Positions 24,200 to 33,406 of a stretch of 44,450 bases of DNA are shown here, in pieces. The notes below the pieces were generated by a model. It saw only the letters and a program-made list of their open reading frames with translations. It was not told where the DNA came from and did not search any database. Each line of letters opens with the position of its first letter. Position 1 is the first letter of the stretch. Where the stretch lies: contig JAZQSV010000027.1 of NCBI GenBank assembly GCA_045630265.1, forward strand, positions 1-44,450, given 5' to 3'. The DNA comes from UMGS1279 sp045630265 (GTDB lineage: Bacteria > Bacillota > Clostridia > Oscillospirales > Acutalibacteraceae). The translations under genes were made by a program, and so were the position numbers.

Positions 24200-25312
24200 A
24201 TGAACCGCAGTTTCAGACTTTCCACCTCACTTGATGTGGATGACCTTTTGCTTGAATGTGTACCATATGCAATTAAGCTTGCTAACGAAAAATATAAGTT
24301 TAATCCTCCCCTCACCATTCACGAAGTTACAGGTTGGGGCAAAACAGGCGGTCGCGCAGACGTTATTTTTGAATTTATGGACGATCCCGACTTTTTTGTT
24401 AACCAACCGGTAATAAACGGCGCCAAGGAATTTGTTAGAAAACTTTCTAAAATGACCGAGATTTTCGTTTCCACCGCCGTGTGGCCTGAATATATGACTC
24501 CCCGCTTCGAACGCATTTTAAAAGAATTTCCCGAAATCCCTAAGGACCATATTCTTATGGGTGCCCGCAAGGACGTTATTGACGTTGATATTTTGTTTGA
24601 TGATGGACTTCATAACATTTTGAATTCGAGCGCGCCCTACCCCATTTTAATGAGAAGGCCTTGGAACCGCGAGGCAACAGGAATTTTAGCTGTTAATAAT
24701 TACGATGAGTTTTTAAAACTTGTTGAAATTATTGCAGGTAGCTATAGCGCTATTGAAAAGCCGCTTTCGCTCGACAATCCAAGCATTGTTGTTTTGGTTG
24801 GCCCTTCGGGCAGCGGAAAAAACGAGGTGGCTCAAACCCTACTGAATGAATGTTCCGCATTTGAAAAGCTTACCACCTACACCACCGATAAAAATGCTTT
24901 GGATAACGGTGGAAACCTGTATAAATATGTTTCTGAGGAAAAATACCGCAAAATGTCAGATGCTGGTGAGTTTTTTGAATCTACAACCTATGCCCATAAT
25001 TCCTATGCCTCACGCAAGGCCGACGTTCAAAAAATTCTTGACGACGGAAAGCACGTTTTGACGGTTATGGATATTTGCGGCGCCATGTCACTCAAAACAC
25101 ACTTTTCCAATGTAATTACAATTTATGTTAAGCGTGAGAAAAAGGCGCTTATCAGCGCTATTTTAGAAAAAAATTGCAGTAATGAGGAAAAAACAAACAG
25201 ATTACTTGCAATTTCGGCTGAAACCCGCAATGCTCAGGTTTGCGACTATACCGTAAACTTCGTAGGCAACGAGCAAACCGTTAAAACAATTAGGAACAAA
25301 CTTAACGTTTAA
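24200..25312 (+). CDS. Fusion of HAD 5'-nucleotidase (NT5C-like) and guanylate-kinase-like domains
   Basis: 370 residues from the ATG at 24200; the codons upstream are AT-rich, lack a ribosome site and look non-coding. Residues 1-175 match NT5C-type HAD nucleotidases: D12-V-D14-D15 (nucleophile and acid), S91/T92, K124 and D134-D135 in ILFDDGLHN. Residues 195-370 match guanylate kinase: P-loop VGPSGSGKNEV (201-208 core), TTYTTD, EFFESTTYAHNSYAS, and DDGKHVLTVMDICGAMSLK, where the usual enzyme has GK-VLLDIDVQGA. The P-loop has KN where KS/T is usual. It may interconvert or clear (deoxy)nucleoside monophosphates in the cytoplasm. An RDD-protein gene follows after 11 bases. Whether the kinase half is active is open. 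Confidence 0.8.
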   Translation: MNRSFRLSTSLDVDDLLLECVPYAIKLANEKYKFNPPLTIHEVTGWGKTGGRADVIFEFMDDPDFFVNQPVINGAKEFVRKLSKMTEIFVSTAVWPEYMTPRFERILKEFPEIPKDHILMGARKDVIDVDILFDDGLHNILNSSAPYPILMRRPWNREATGILAVNNYDEFLKLVEIIAGSYSAIEKPLSLDNPSIVVLVGPSGSGKNEVAQTLLNECSAFEKLTTYTTDKNALDNGGNLYKYVSEEKYRKMSDAGEFFESTTYAHNSYASRKADVQKILDDGKHVLTVMDICGAMSLKTHFSNVITIYVKREKKALISAILEKNCSNEEKTNRLLAISAETRNAQVCDYTVNFVGNEQTVKTIRNKLNV

Positions 25313-25323
25313 AGGAAAACATT

Positions 25324-26091
25324 ATGGTTACTGATTTACAAAAAGCCACATTAGGTAAACGCCTGATTGCCTCCATCTTCGATGGTATTTTGCTTAGCAT
25401 TTTGGCGGTAGGTCTGGCAGCCCTGCTTGCCCTTGCCTTCGGGTATGACAAACATTTTGCCACAGTGGAAAATGCAAAAGCAAAATATGAAGCCGAATAT
25501 GGTGTAGAGCTTATGATAACCGAGGAAGAGTATGAAAAACTCGACGAAGCCAAGAAACAAAGCTTTGACGCTGCTTCCAAGGCGCTAAACGAAGATAGGG
25601 CGGTTGTTTACGCCTACAATATGCTAATAAACCTTTCGGTACTGATTACAACCTTTAGTATTCTGATAAGCGTTGTGCTTATAGAATTTGTAGTTCCCCT
25701 GCTGTTTGGGAACGGCCAGACAGTAGGTAAAAAGATTTTTGGCATTGCTCTTATGCGAAGCGACGGCGTTAAGGTTAGTGCACTTCAGCTTTTTACCCGC
25801 GCAGTGCTTGGTAAGTTTGCTATTGAGATTATGATTCCGCTTTTTGTGGCCGTGATGATTTTCTTCGGCGTTATGGGAGTAAGCGGCATATTCGTTTTAT
25901 TTATAATCGCCGTTGCCGAAATCGTTTGTATGGCCGTATCCCGCACCAATTCCCTGCTGCACGATTTAATTGCGGTTACGGTTGCGGTAGATTTAGCTAG
26001 TCAACGTATATTTGAAAGTAGCGAAAAGCTACTTGAATATAAAAAGGCATTACACGCTGAAAGCGTAGACAGAGCGAAATACACTAAGTAA
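25324..26091 (+). CDS. RDD-family membrane protein
   Basis: 255 residues. The RDD hallmark is seen at the start: LGKRLIASIFDGILLSILAVGLA, with the arginine and aspartate of helix 1, then FGNGQTVGKKIFGIALMR between helices and SLLHDLIAVT near the end. Three or more membrane helices. RDD proteins are poorly understood; some are linked to ion or solute exchange. An AAAGGA ribosome site lies 11 bases after the fusion gene, so they share a transcript. An insert at about residues 40-90 is acidic and lysine-rich. Confidence 0.82.
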   Translation: MVTDLQKATLGKRLIASIFDGILLSILAVGLAALLALAFGYDKHFATVENAKAKYEAEYGVELMITEEEYEKLDEAKKQSFDAASKALNEDRAVVYAYNMLINLSVLITTFSILISVVLIEFVVPLLFGNGQTVGKKIFGIALMRSDGVKVSALQLFTRAVLGKFAIEIMIPLFVAVMIFFGVMGVSGIFVLFIIAVAEIVCMAVSRTNSLLHDLIAVTVAVDLASQRIFESSEKLLEYKKALHAESVDRAKYTK

Positions 26092-26151
26092 TGCCAAATA
26101 TTAAATTGCTTTCAAAAATTTAAAATATTATCTAGTGGAAAGGGAATTTTT

Positions 26152-27255
26152 ATGAAAGTTGTATTGCAAAATCTCACAAAAGTTTTCCCCAGCCGTGACA
26201 AAAAGTCAGGCAAGGAAGTTGTTGCGGTTAACGATTTCACCTTTGAAATCCCCGACGGACAGCTTGTTGGTTTGCTCGGCCCCTCCGGTTGCGGAAAAAG
26301 TACCACTCTCTACATGATCAGCGGCCTTCAAAAGCCCACAAGTGGTAAAATTTTCTTTGGAGAGGACGACGTTACCGCTCTTTCGACCGAAAACCGCGGT
26401 ATTGGTCTTGTTTTCCAAAACTATGCGCTTTACCCGCATATGACCGTAAAACAAAACATTATGTTCCCCCTTCAAAACCTAAAGGGTAAGGACAAGCTTT
26501 CTAAGGAAGAAATGCTTGACCGCGCACTAAACGCCGCAAAGCTTGTGCAGATTGATGAGCTTATGGACAGAAAACCAAGCGAGCTTTCGGGCGGCCAGCA
26601 ACAGCGTGTTGCTATTGCCCGCGCCCTTGTTAAAATGCCCCGCGTTTTGCTCCTTGACGAGCCGCTTTCCAACCTTGATGCACGTCTTAGACTTCAGACC
26701 CGTGAAGAGATTCGCCGCATTCAAAAGGAAACAGGTATTACCACCATTTTCGTTACCCACGACCAGGAAGAGGCAATGTCCATTTCCGATATTATCGTTG
26801 TAATGAAGCTTGGTGTTTTGCAGCAAATTGGCAAACCCCAAGACGTATACGACGACCCCAAAAACCTTTTCGTTGCAACCTTCCTTGGAACTCCTCCCAT
26901 CAACGTACTTGAGGGTAAGGTTTTAGATGGTAAGGTATATATTGGAAAGGATGCAGTGCTCGAAGTAAGCGGTGTTGAGGATCAGGACGTTTACATAGGT
27001 ATCCGTCCCGAGGGCATTGAACCCGCCGAAAACGGTGCTTTTGAATGTAAGCTTACCAACGTTGAGGTTATGGGTAGAGATGCAAGCGTTGTTTCCACCC
27101 ACGAAAATTCTATTAACCCCATTGTACGTGCAATTATCAGCTCAGATATTAAGATTGATACAACAAAAGAAACCATTCGCTACAATGTAAAACCGCATAA
27201 GTTCTTTATTTTCAGTAAAGAAACCGAAGAGCGTATTTATTTTGAGGTGAAGTAA
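26152..27255 (+). CDS. CUT1-type ABC importer ATPase (UgpC/MsmK-like)
   Basis: 367 residues. Walker A GPSGCGKSTTL near residue 43, signature LSGGQQQRVAIARAL near 142, Walker B VLLLDEPLSNLDARL near 163, and H-loop VTHDQEEAMS near 197. The C-terminal third holds TOBE-type regulatory beta strands (YIGIRPEGIEPAENG). The UgpC/MalK family energises sugar, glycerol-phosphate and related imports. It overlaps in layout with the two permeases and binding protein that follow within 53 bases or less, and the run continues into the nuclease gene. The 60-base gap upstream is AT-rich, without a convincing promoter. Confidence 0.92.
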   Translation: MKVVLQNLTKVFPSRDKKSGKEVVAVNDFTFEIPDGQLVGLLGPSGCGKSTTLYMISGLQKPTSGKIFFGEDDVTALSTENRGIGLVFQNYALYPHMTVKQNIMFPLQNLKGKDKLSKEEMLDRALNAAKLVQIDELMDRKPSELSGGQQQRVAIARALVKMPRVLLLDEPLSNLDARLRLQTREEIRRIQKETGITTIFVTHDQEEAMSISDIIVVMKLGVLQQIGKPQDVYDDPKNLFVATFLGTPPINVLEGKVLDGKVYIGKDAVLEVSGVEDQDVYIGIRPEGIEPAENGAFECKLTNVEVMGRDASVVSTHENSINPIVRAIISSDIKIDTTKETIRYNVKPHKFFIFSKETEERIYFEVK

Positions 27256-27256
27256 C

Positions 27257-28195
27257 ATGGTTGATAATAAAAACTCCTGGAAAGCCTGGCTTTACCTTTC
27301 GCCCGCTTTAATTTTACTTCTTGTATTTACCGTATGGCCTATTTTCAATACACTTCGTATGGCCTTTTTAAATGACTACGGTAATATGGCGGCCATAGGT
27401 GGCAGAACCTTCCAGTTTGGTATTCAAAACTTTTTGAAGGTAGTTGAGTATAAAGAGTTTTTACAGTGTCTTCAAAATACCGCTATTCTTTGCGTTGCAA
27501 CGGTGCCTATTTCCACCGCTTTGGCGCTACTTATTGCGGTTGCACTCAACTCTATTAAACCACTTCAAAAAACCTTACAAACCATCTTCTTTTTACCCTA
27601 CGTTACCAACTCTATTGCCATTGGTATGGTTTTCGCCGCAATGTTTAACATTGTAGGACTAAAACAAGGCAGCGCCGTTGCCGATACCTGGGGTATTATA
27701 AATAACGTTATTCAGTTCTTTGGCGGTGAGCCCATAAACTGGATAAACGCAGGTTCTTCCTATATTGCAAACGTAGTTGTTATGGTCGTTTATATTGTTT
27801 GGAACGCTCTGCCCTTTAAAATTTTGATTTTACTTGGCGGTCTTCAAAGCATAAATAAGCAATATTATGACGCTGCTAAGGTTGACGGCACTCCTAAAGG
27901 AAGAGTGCTTACTAAAATCACCATTCCTCTTCTCTCCCCCATGCTTGCCTACGTTATTATTACCGGCTTCATCGGCGGATTTAAAGAGTATTCCAGCATA
28001 ATTGGTATTTTTGGCGATAAAATGGGTCCTGCCGATGATGCAGGCCGCCTTAACACAATGGTTGGCTTCGTTTACGACGCACTTGAGAGAGACCGTCAGG
28101 GCCGCGCCAGTGCGGCGGCACTAATTCTGTTCGTGATTATTCTTGTTGTTACCTTAATAAATAATAAGGTCATCAAGAAACGCGTTCATTACTAA
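27257..28195 (+). CDS. CUT1-type ABC importer permease 1 (MalF-like)
   Basis: 312 residues, six membrane helices. N-terminal LSPALILLLVFTVWPIFNTLRMAFL is typical of MalF-type permeases. The EAA loop that contacts the ATPase is YYDAAKVDGTPKGRVLTKITIP near residue 203. The gene begins 1 base after the ATPase stop and ends 12 bases before the second permease start. The imported substrate is not revealed by the permease itself. Confidence 0.92.
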   Translation: MVDNKNSWKAWLYLSPALILLLVFTVWPIFNTLRMAFLNDYGNMAAIGGRTFQFGIQNFLKVVEYKEFLQCLQNTAILCVATVPISTALALLIAVALNSIKPLQKTLQTIFFLPYVTNSIAIGMVFAAMFNIVGLKQGSAVADTWGIINNVIQFFGGEPINWINAGSSYIANVVVMVVYIVWNALPFKILILLGGLQSINKQYYDAAKVDGTPKGRVLTKITIPLLSPMLAYVIITGFIGGFKEYSSIIGIFGDKMGPADDAGRLNTMVGFVYDALERDRQGRASAAALILFVIILVVTLINNKVIKKRVHY

Positions 28196-28207
28196 GGGGT
28201 GATGCGT

Positions 28208-29098
28208 ATGTCTAAGAAAATGGAAGTTATGAATGAAAGGGATATACAAAAGCTCACCTTTGGTCAGTCGGTGCTCAAGGTTACTGCAAAAACCGGCACC
28301 TACGCCTTCTTGCTTGTTATGGCGCTTATAGTTTTGTTTCCCTTTTATTGGATGATTATATCCTCACTTAAAACCTTGGCCGAGTATCGCCAAGCGATAC
28401 CGACCTTTTGGCCTAAGCAGGTAATGTTCAGCAACTACGCCGAGGCATTTACTACGGCAAACCTTGGTGATTTGTTCCTTAACACCTTGTACGTTGGCCT
28501 TGTTTCTACAATTATAAGTCTTGTAATTACAGTGCTTACCGCATTCGCCTTTGCACGACTTGAATTTAAGGGCAAAGAATCTCTCTTTGGTTTGCTACTT
28601 GCTACCATGATGATTCCGGGTGAGCTGTTCACCATTACCAACTACATCACAATCAATCAGCTTGGTTGGATGCACACCTTTACAGCCCTTATTGTTCCCT
28701 TCCTTGTTAGTGTTTTCTATATTTACCTTCTCCGTCAAAACTTTATGCAGATTCCGAATGAACTTTATTTGGCCGCTAAGGTTGACGGCACTACCGATTT
28801 AAAATATCTTTGGAAGGTTATGATTCCGCTTGCCCTCCCCACCCCCATCTCCATTACCATTTTAAAAATGATGGGCGCTTGGAACTCCTACATTTGGCCG
28901 AAGCTCGTTGCTAACGACGATGCCCACCAAATGATTACAAACGGTCTGCGTAATGCATTTACCGACACTTCGGGTCAGGCAAACTACCCTGTGCAGATGG
29001 CTGCAGTTGCTATTGTTTCTGCGCCGCTCTTCTTAGTTTTCCTTTGCCTTAGAAAGTACATTATGTCGGGCGTTAGCCGCAGCGGTATTAAAGGTTAA
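28208..29098 (+). CDS. CUT1-type ABC importer permease 2 (MalG-like)
   Basis: 296 residues from the ATG at 28208, chosen because AAGGGG lies about 8 bases before it; ATG 28202 and GTG 28199 are too close. The MalG layout is complete: LFPFYWMIISSLKTLAEYR, then NYAEAF, TLYVGLVSTIISLVITVLTAFAFARLEFKGKE, and the EAA loop LYLAAKVDGTTDLKYLWKV. It forms the heterodimeric channel with permease 1. Confidence 0.92.
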   Translation: MSKKMEVMNERDIQKLTFGQSVLKVTAKTGTYAFLLVMALIVLFPFYWMIISSLKTLAEYRQAIPTFWPKQVMFSNYAEAFTTANLGDLFLNTLYVGLVSTIISLVITVLTAFAFARLEFKGKESLFGLLLATMMIPGELFTITNYITINQLGWMHTFTALIVPFLVSVFYIYLLRQNFMQIPNELYLAAKVDGTTDLKYLWKVMIPLALPTPISITILKMMGAWNSYIWPKLVANDDAHQMITNGLRNAFTDTSGQANYPVQMAAVAIVSAPLFLVFLCLRKYIMSGVSRSGIKG

Positions 29099-29148
29099 TA
29101 GACCATTGGTCCGTTATACATTAAAAATAAGAAAGGAATGTATTTGCT

Positions 29149-30573
29149 ATGTTTAAGAAAGTCATAGCCCTATTGCTTTCCATCGCTATGTTAATGGGTG
29201 TTCTTACCCTTAGCGGTTGCGGTCAAAGCAAAAACTCCAAAAATGCCTTTGAGGTTCCCGATGCAGGTTTTAATCCTGACGAGGAAGTAAATATTACATT
29301 TACCCATACAATGGGTGCTAAGCTTCAAGGCGTTCTCGATAATTATATCGAAGAGTTTAACAAAATCTACCCCAATATTCACATTACACACCAGTCCGCA
29401 GGTGGTTGGGGCGATATCAACGGTCAAATCAACACCGAAATTGCTGGTGGTACACAGCCCAATATTGCTTACTGCTACCCCGACCACGTTGCAATGTATA
29501 ATATTGCTAAGTCGGTTGTAACACTTGATAACCTTATCGCAAGTGATAAAGTTATCCCCGGCACAGAAGAAATTTTGGGTCTTACTGCTGAGCAGAAGGA
29601 TGACTTTATTAAGAGCTATTTTGACGAAGGTTTAGCATACGGCGACGGCCTTATGTACACAATGCCTCTTAATAAATCTACAGAGGTTCTTTACTACGAC
29701 AAAACCTTCTTCGAGGAAAATAACCTTACCGTTCCTAAGACTTGGGACGAGCTTTGGGCAACCTGCGAGAAGATTTTGAAGATTGACCCCGACTGCTATC
29801 CCCTTGGTTACGACGCTGAAGACAACTGGTTCATCACTCTTTGTGAGCAGTTAAAGAGCGGTTACACCAGCGCAGAAAACGGTGGCGAGTACCTCTTTGA
29901 TAACGATAAGAACAAAGAGTTTGTTAAAGAGCTTCGTGAGTACTATCAAAAGGGTTACTTCACAACCCAAGAGCTCTACGGTAGCTACACCTCCAACCTT
30001 TTCGTTGAGACAACCGACACACGCTGCTATATGTGCGTTGGTTCCTCCGGCGGTGCTTCCTATCAGATGTCCAATAATGATACCTCCGACGGTAGTTTTG
30101 CTTTCGAGGTAGGCGTTGCTCCTATTCCTCAGTACAGCGAGGACAATCGCAAGGTTATCTCTCAGGGTCCCAGCCTTTGTATCCTAAAGGGCGGTGATAC
30201 TACCGACCAACAGGTTATGGCTTCCTGGCTCTTCGTTAAGTTCCTTTGCACCAATATTGACTTCCAGGCAGAGTTCTCTATGGCTTCCGGTTATATGCCC
30301 GTTATTAAGTCTGTAACCGAAAACCAAAACTACGCCGCTTGGCTTGCAAAGGGTAACGGATATGAGTACCTTGTTGCTAAGTGCGTTCAGGTTGGTATTG
30401 ATGGACGTGACGACTACTTTGTATCTCCCGCTTTCAATGGCTCTTCTACCGCACGTACACAGGTTGGTGCACTACTCCTTAAGTGCTTAAGCGGTGAGGC
30501 GGCAGATGATGCTGCGGTTGATGCTCTTATCGACGGCGCATTTGAAGACGCTATAAACGAGTGTGAGTATTAA
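29149..30573 (+). CDS. Extracellular solute-binding lipoprotein of the ABC importer
   Basis: 474 residues. The lipobox LTLSGC at residues ~19-24 ends a short signal; lipid anchoring to the outer face is expected. The body matches family-1 solute-binding proteins (UgpB/MalE-like): FNKIYPNIHITHQSAGGW, then MPLNKSTEVLYYDKTFFEENNLTVPKTWDEL and the hinge-region FVKFLCTNIDFQAEFSMASGYMPV. Such proteins usually bind sugars, glycerophosphodiesters or oligosaccharides. Its stop codon overlaps the start of the nuclease gene (TAATG), so in this operon the substrate may derive from nuclease products (inference). Confidence 0.92.
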   Translation: MFKKVIALLLSIAMLMGVLTLSGCGQSKNSKNAFEVPDAGFNPDEEVNITFTHTMGAKLQGVLDNYIEEFNKIYPNIHITHQSAGGWGDINGQINTEIAGGTQPNIAYCYPDHVAMYNIAKSVVTLDNLIASDKVIPGTEEILGLTAEQKDDFIKSYFDEGLAYGDGLMYTMPLNKSTEVLYYDKTFFEENNLTVPKTWDELWATCEKILKIDPDCYPLGYDAEDNWFITLCEQLKSGYTSAENGGEYLFDNDKNKEFVKELREYYQKGYFTTQELYGSYTSNLFVETTDTRCYMCVGSSGGASYQMSNNDTSDGSFAFEVGVAPIPQYSEDNRKVISQGPSLCILKGGDTTDQQVMASWLFVKFLCTNIDFQAEFSMASGYMPVIKSVTENQNYAAWLAKGNGYEYLVAKCVQVGIDGRDDYFVSPAFNGSSTARTQVGALLLKCLSGEAADDAAVDALIDGAFEDAINECEY

Positions 30574-31934
30574 TGTATAACGATATGAAAAAGACAAATG
30601 TTTTAAATAAACTTTTGGCTCTTGCCCTTGCCCTTACCCTTGTTTTCTCCTGCTTTGCAGGTTGTGATAATAAGGGCGGCACGGGAGCGGGCAAAACGGT
30701 TGACTATGTTGAAAAAACAAAGCTTGACCTAGAGTCTAACACCAAAAAGATAGAGGTTACCGTTAAAAGCTTTATCGACGGTGATACAACCCACTTCTTT
30801 GTTCCTTCAGAAATTAGCGCTGACGGAGTTTTGAAGGCAAGATATATGGGCGTTAATACTCCCGAATCTACCGGCAAAATTGAAGAGTGGGGCAAAAAAG
30901 CTTCCAGCTTTACTAAAGAAAAGCTTTCAAGCGCCGTTTCCATTTACGTTGAATCGGATAACGAAGCTTGGAACGTTGACTCCACAGGCGGCAGACACCT
31001 TGTTTGGGTTTGGTACAAGCCCGCCGCCGATAAGGATTACCGTTGTCTAAACCTTGAGCTTATTCAAAACGGCCTCTCTATTGCCTGCGGTACTACCGCT
31101 GACAGATATGGTGAGGCGGCTACCGCCGCCTTCCAGCAGGCAAAGGCTGAGAAGCTTCACGTTTTCTCCCCTGAAGACGACCCCGACTTTTTCTATGGTG
31201 ATGCCTATGAGTTAGACCTTAAAGGTCTTCGCACCAACATTGAGCTTTATGATAATGCTAAGGTTGCCTTCGAGGGTGTAGTTACCAAAAATAATAACAA
31301 CTCAGTTTACGTTGAAAACTACGATGCCGAAACCGATATGTACTACGGTATGTCGGTTTATTACGGCTACGAAACCGGCGAGCTTTTAAACATTTTAAAG
31401 GTTGGCAACCGCGTTAGAATAGTTGGTACCGTTACATATTACGAAACGGGCGGTACCTGGCAGGTATCGGGTCTTAGCTATAGAGAGTTTAAGCCCGAAG
31501 ACCCCAGCAACACAATTAAGCTTAGCGAGGGTCATTCGGCCGCTAACCAGCTCATCACCGCCGACCTTTTCGCAGGTGGCAAAATGGATGCGGAAGCTCT
31601 TGTTTCCCTTGATAGTGACGAAACCACCCTTAAAACCTTCGACTATGCCGCACTACTTATGAGCACAACAGTAAGTATGAAAAATCTAAAGGTTGTAGAT
31701 ACATATACAACGAATAACGGCGGTAATTCTGACGGTGCTATGACTCTAACCTGCAGGGCCGATGATGGCACTACTGTTTCAGTTCGTACAGTTGTTCTTC
31801 GCGATGATGCAGGTAACCTGATCACCGAAAGCAAATATATGAACAAAACCATTGACGTTACAGGTATTGTTGATTATTTTAGTGGAGCATATCAAATAAA
31901 GGTATTCTCACACCAAGATATAAAAATTCATTAA
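30573..31934 (+). CDS. Lipoprotein nuclease: SNase domain with two OB-fold-like domains
   Basis: 453 residues. Signal with lipobox FAGC (C31). Residues 60-200 match thermonuclease (SNase): D69-G-D71-T72, R90, T96-P97-E98 and R141. The position equivalent to SNase D40 is N95 (VNTPE), a change in one metal ligand. After it, an OB-fold-like unit (about 230-315: AFEGVVTKNNNNSVYVEN to VGTVTYYETGGTWQVSG) and a second one at the C-terminus (about 365-453: TGIVDYFSGAYQIKV). The protein should cut DNA or RNA outside the membrane. It starts in the stop codon of the binding protein; a second ATG at 30585 is possible. Confidence 0.85.
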   Translation: MYNDMKKTNVLNKLLALALALTLVFSCFAGCDNKGGTGAGKTVDYVEKTKLDLESNTKKIEVTVKSFIDGDTTHFFVPSEISADGVLKARYMGVNTPESTGKIEEWGKKASSFTKEKLSSAVSIYVESDNEAWNVDSTGGRHLVWVWYKPAADKDYRCLNLELIQNGLSIACGTTADRYGEAATAAFQQAKAEKLHVFSPEDDPDFFYGDAYELDLKGLRTNIELYDNAKVAFEGVVTKNNNNSVYVENYDAETDMYYGMSVYYGYETGELLNILKVGNRVRIVGTVTYYETGGTWQVSGLSYREFKPEDPSNTIKLSEGHSAANQLITADLFAGGKMDAEALVSLDSDETTLKTFDYAALLMSTTVSMKNLKVVDTYTTNNGGNSDGAMTLTCRADDGTTVSVRTVVLRDDAGNLITESKYMNKTIDVTGIVDYFSGAYQIKVFSHQDIKIH

Positions 31935-31957
31935 AAAATAGAAAGGAAAAAGAAAAA

Positions 31958-33313
31958 ATGAAAAAGCTTATTGCACTTGCACTTTGCCTTGCTTTGATGC
32001 TTACACTTTTCGTTGGTTGCGGTAAAAAAGGCGCTAACCTTGAAAATGCAAAAGATTATCTTGTAAATATGTATCAAACAGGCAAAAAAGACGAAGTAAT
32101 GAATCTTCTTATGGACAAAGACGTTTTGTCCAAGGTTACAGTTGACGGCGTTAGTTACGACGTAGCTTGGACCGTTGCAGTAACCAAGGGTGCTTCCGAC
32201 TCTGTAAAAATTTCCGAGTCTGAGAAGGACAACCACGTAAAAATTGACATTCCTGATATGCCGGAAAGCGATATTGAGTTCACCGCTACTGCCACTATCA
32301 AGGAAGGCAAAAAGGACATTGCAGCAACCTTTAAGTATAAGGTTATGGGTCTTAACGTTTCCACAGGTGACGGTGCAGAGGATACAACCTCCGATACCAC
32401 CTCCGATACTACCTCCACTCCCGGCACAACACAGACCCCCGGCAACACAACTTCTAATAAGCCCTCCGGCAACACCGGCAATACTGGTAACACAGGTAAC
32501 ACCGGCAACACAGGTAACACAGGTAACACAGGTACTACCCTTAAGCCCACAAACAAAACTGCTGCTCAAATTGTTGCTGAGGCATATGCTCTTGGCGTTA
32601 ACGAGAACCTTCCCTACATTGCAACACTTACCGGTAAGGTTATTAGCATTGATAAGGCCTATAACGAGCAGTACGGCAGCGTTTCCGTAACAATGGTTGT
32701 TGAAGGCAAAAACATTACCTGCTACAATATGAAGGGTAACGGCACTAACAAGGTTGCTGTAACAGATACCATCACAGTAACCGGTGTTATTAAAAACTAC
32801 AACGGTACTATTGAGTTTACCTATCATCAGGAAAGCGGCACCGAAGTTGCTATGAATAAGCGCGTTGCAGGCCCTGGTATCACAAGCGCTAAGCTTTCTC
32901 TGGTAGATACACCTGTAGTTGGTACTGCTTATAAGTTTGGTATGAACCAGACCGGCATTGGCAAGCTTCTTTATGCTACCGGTGCTATGAACGGCTACTA
33001 CATGGCTACTACCGAGGACCCCGCTTCTGCTGTTGATGTATACCTTGAAAACACTACAGGCGGTTATTACCTCTATGCTATGATAAACGGTAAAAAGCAG
33101 TATATGAATATGGAAGTTAGCGGCACACACGTTAACGCTGTATACCGCGACAATGCTGTTTCCGTTTACACTTATGATGCAGCTAAAAAGACCCTCGTTA
33201 CAAACGTTAACGATTCTTCTTATGCATTCGGTACCTATGGTACATACACCACTATTGGTACTACCGACATTGTAAAACACCCCGACAACTTCTTCGGTTG
33301 TTTCTACAAATAA
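31958..33313 (+). CDS. OB-fold lipoprotein with GNT-repeat linker and shared C-terminal domain
   Basis: 451 residues. Lipobox LFVGC (C21). A first domain (about 25-145) is beta-rich and unrecognised. A low-complexity Thr/Ser/Asn/Gly linker follows, with GNT repeats at residues 171-194. Then an OB-fold-like domain (about 200-300: IATLTGKVISIDKAY to DTITVTGVIKNYNGTIEF). The C-terminal domain (about 315-451) is very similar to that of the next protein (YMATTED, YLYAM, YMNM, FGTYGTYTTIGT). It sits in the ABC-nuclease operon with an AAAGGA ribosome site. A nucleic-acid or glycan-binding surface protein is a reasonable guess. Confidence 0.78.
   Translation: MKKLIALALCLALMLTLFVGCGKKGANLENAKDYLVNMYQTGKKDEVMNLLMDKDVLSKVTVDGVSYDVAWTVAVTKGASDSVKISESEKDNHVKIDIPDMPESDIEFTATATIKEGKKDIAATFKYKVMGLNVSTGDGAEDTTSDTTSDTTSTPGTTQTPGNTTSNKPSGNTGNTGNTGNTGNTGNTGNTGTTLKPTNKTAAQIVAEAYALGVNENLPYIATLTGKVISIDKAYNEQYGSVSVTMVVEGKNITCYNMKGNGTNKVAVTDTITVTGVIKNYNGTIEFTYHQESGTEVAMNKRVAGPGITSAKLSLVDTPVVGTAYKFGMNQTGIGKLLYATGAMNGYYMATTEDPASAVDVYLENTTGGYYLYAMINGKKQYMNMEVSGTHVNAVYRDNAVSVYTYDAAKKTLVTNVNDSSYAFGTYGTYTTIGTTDIVKHPDNFFGCFYK
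32468..32539 (+). repeat. In-frame 9-bp tandem repeat (GNT codon triplets)
   Basis: Eight units of nine bases of the GGYAAYACH type encode GNT repeats in the linker of the OB-fold lipoprotein. Length changes would stay in frame. Confidence 0.9.
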
Positions 33314-33336
33314 CGCCCAATTTCGCACTAATTATA

Positions 33337-33365
33337 TTGACACTTTTTCTTTGATATATTATAAT
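33337..33365 (+). promoter_or_regulatory. Promoter of the LPXTG-type OB-fold protein
   Basis: TTGACA (33337-33342), a 17-bp spacer and TATAAT (33360-33365). Transcription would begin near 33372, leaving a leader of about 200 bases. Confidence 0.75.
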
Positions 33366-33406
33366 ATTAATATACTTGTTATTTAGTTTATTCATTTTAA
33401 ATTTGT

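Noticed and set aside
32468..32539. Short tandem repeats as a possible CRISPR array
   Set aside because: Units are 9 bases without spacers and encode an in-frame protein linker.
31931..33328. A 465-codon open frame on the minus strand opposite the OB-fold lipoprotein
   Set aside because: It is the mirror of a well-supported plus-strand lipoprotein gene, has no ribosome site, and its product is Cys/Val/Asn-rich without a recognisable domain.
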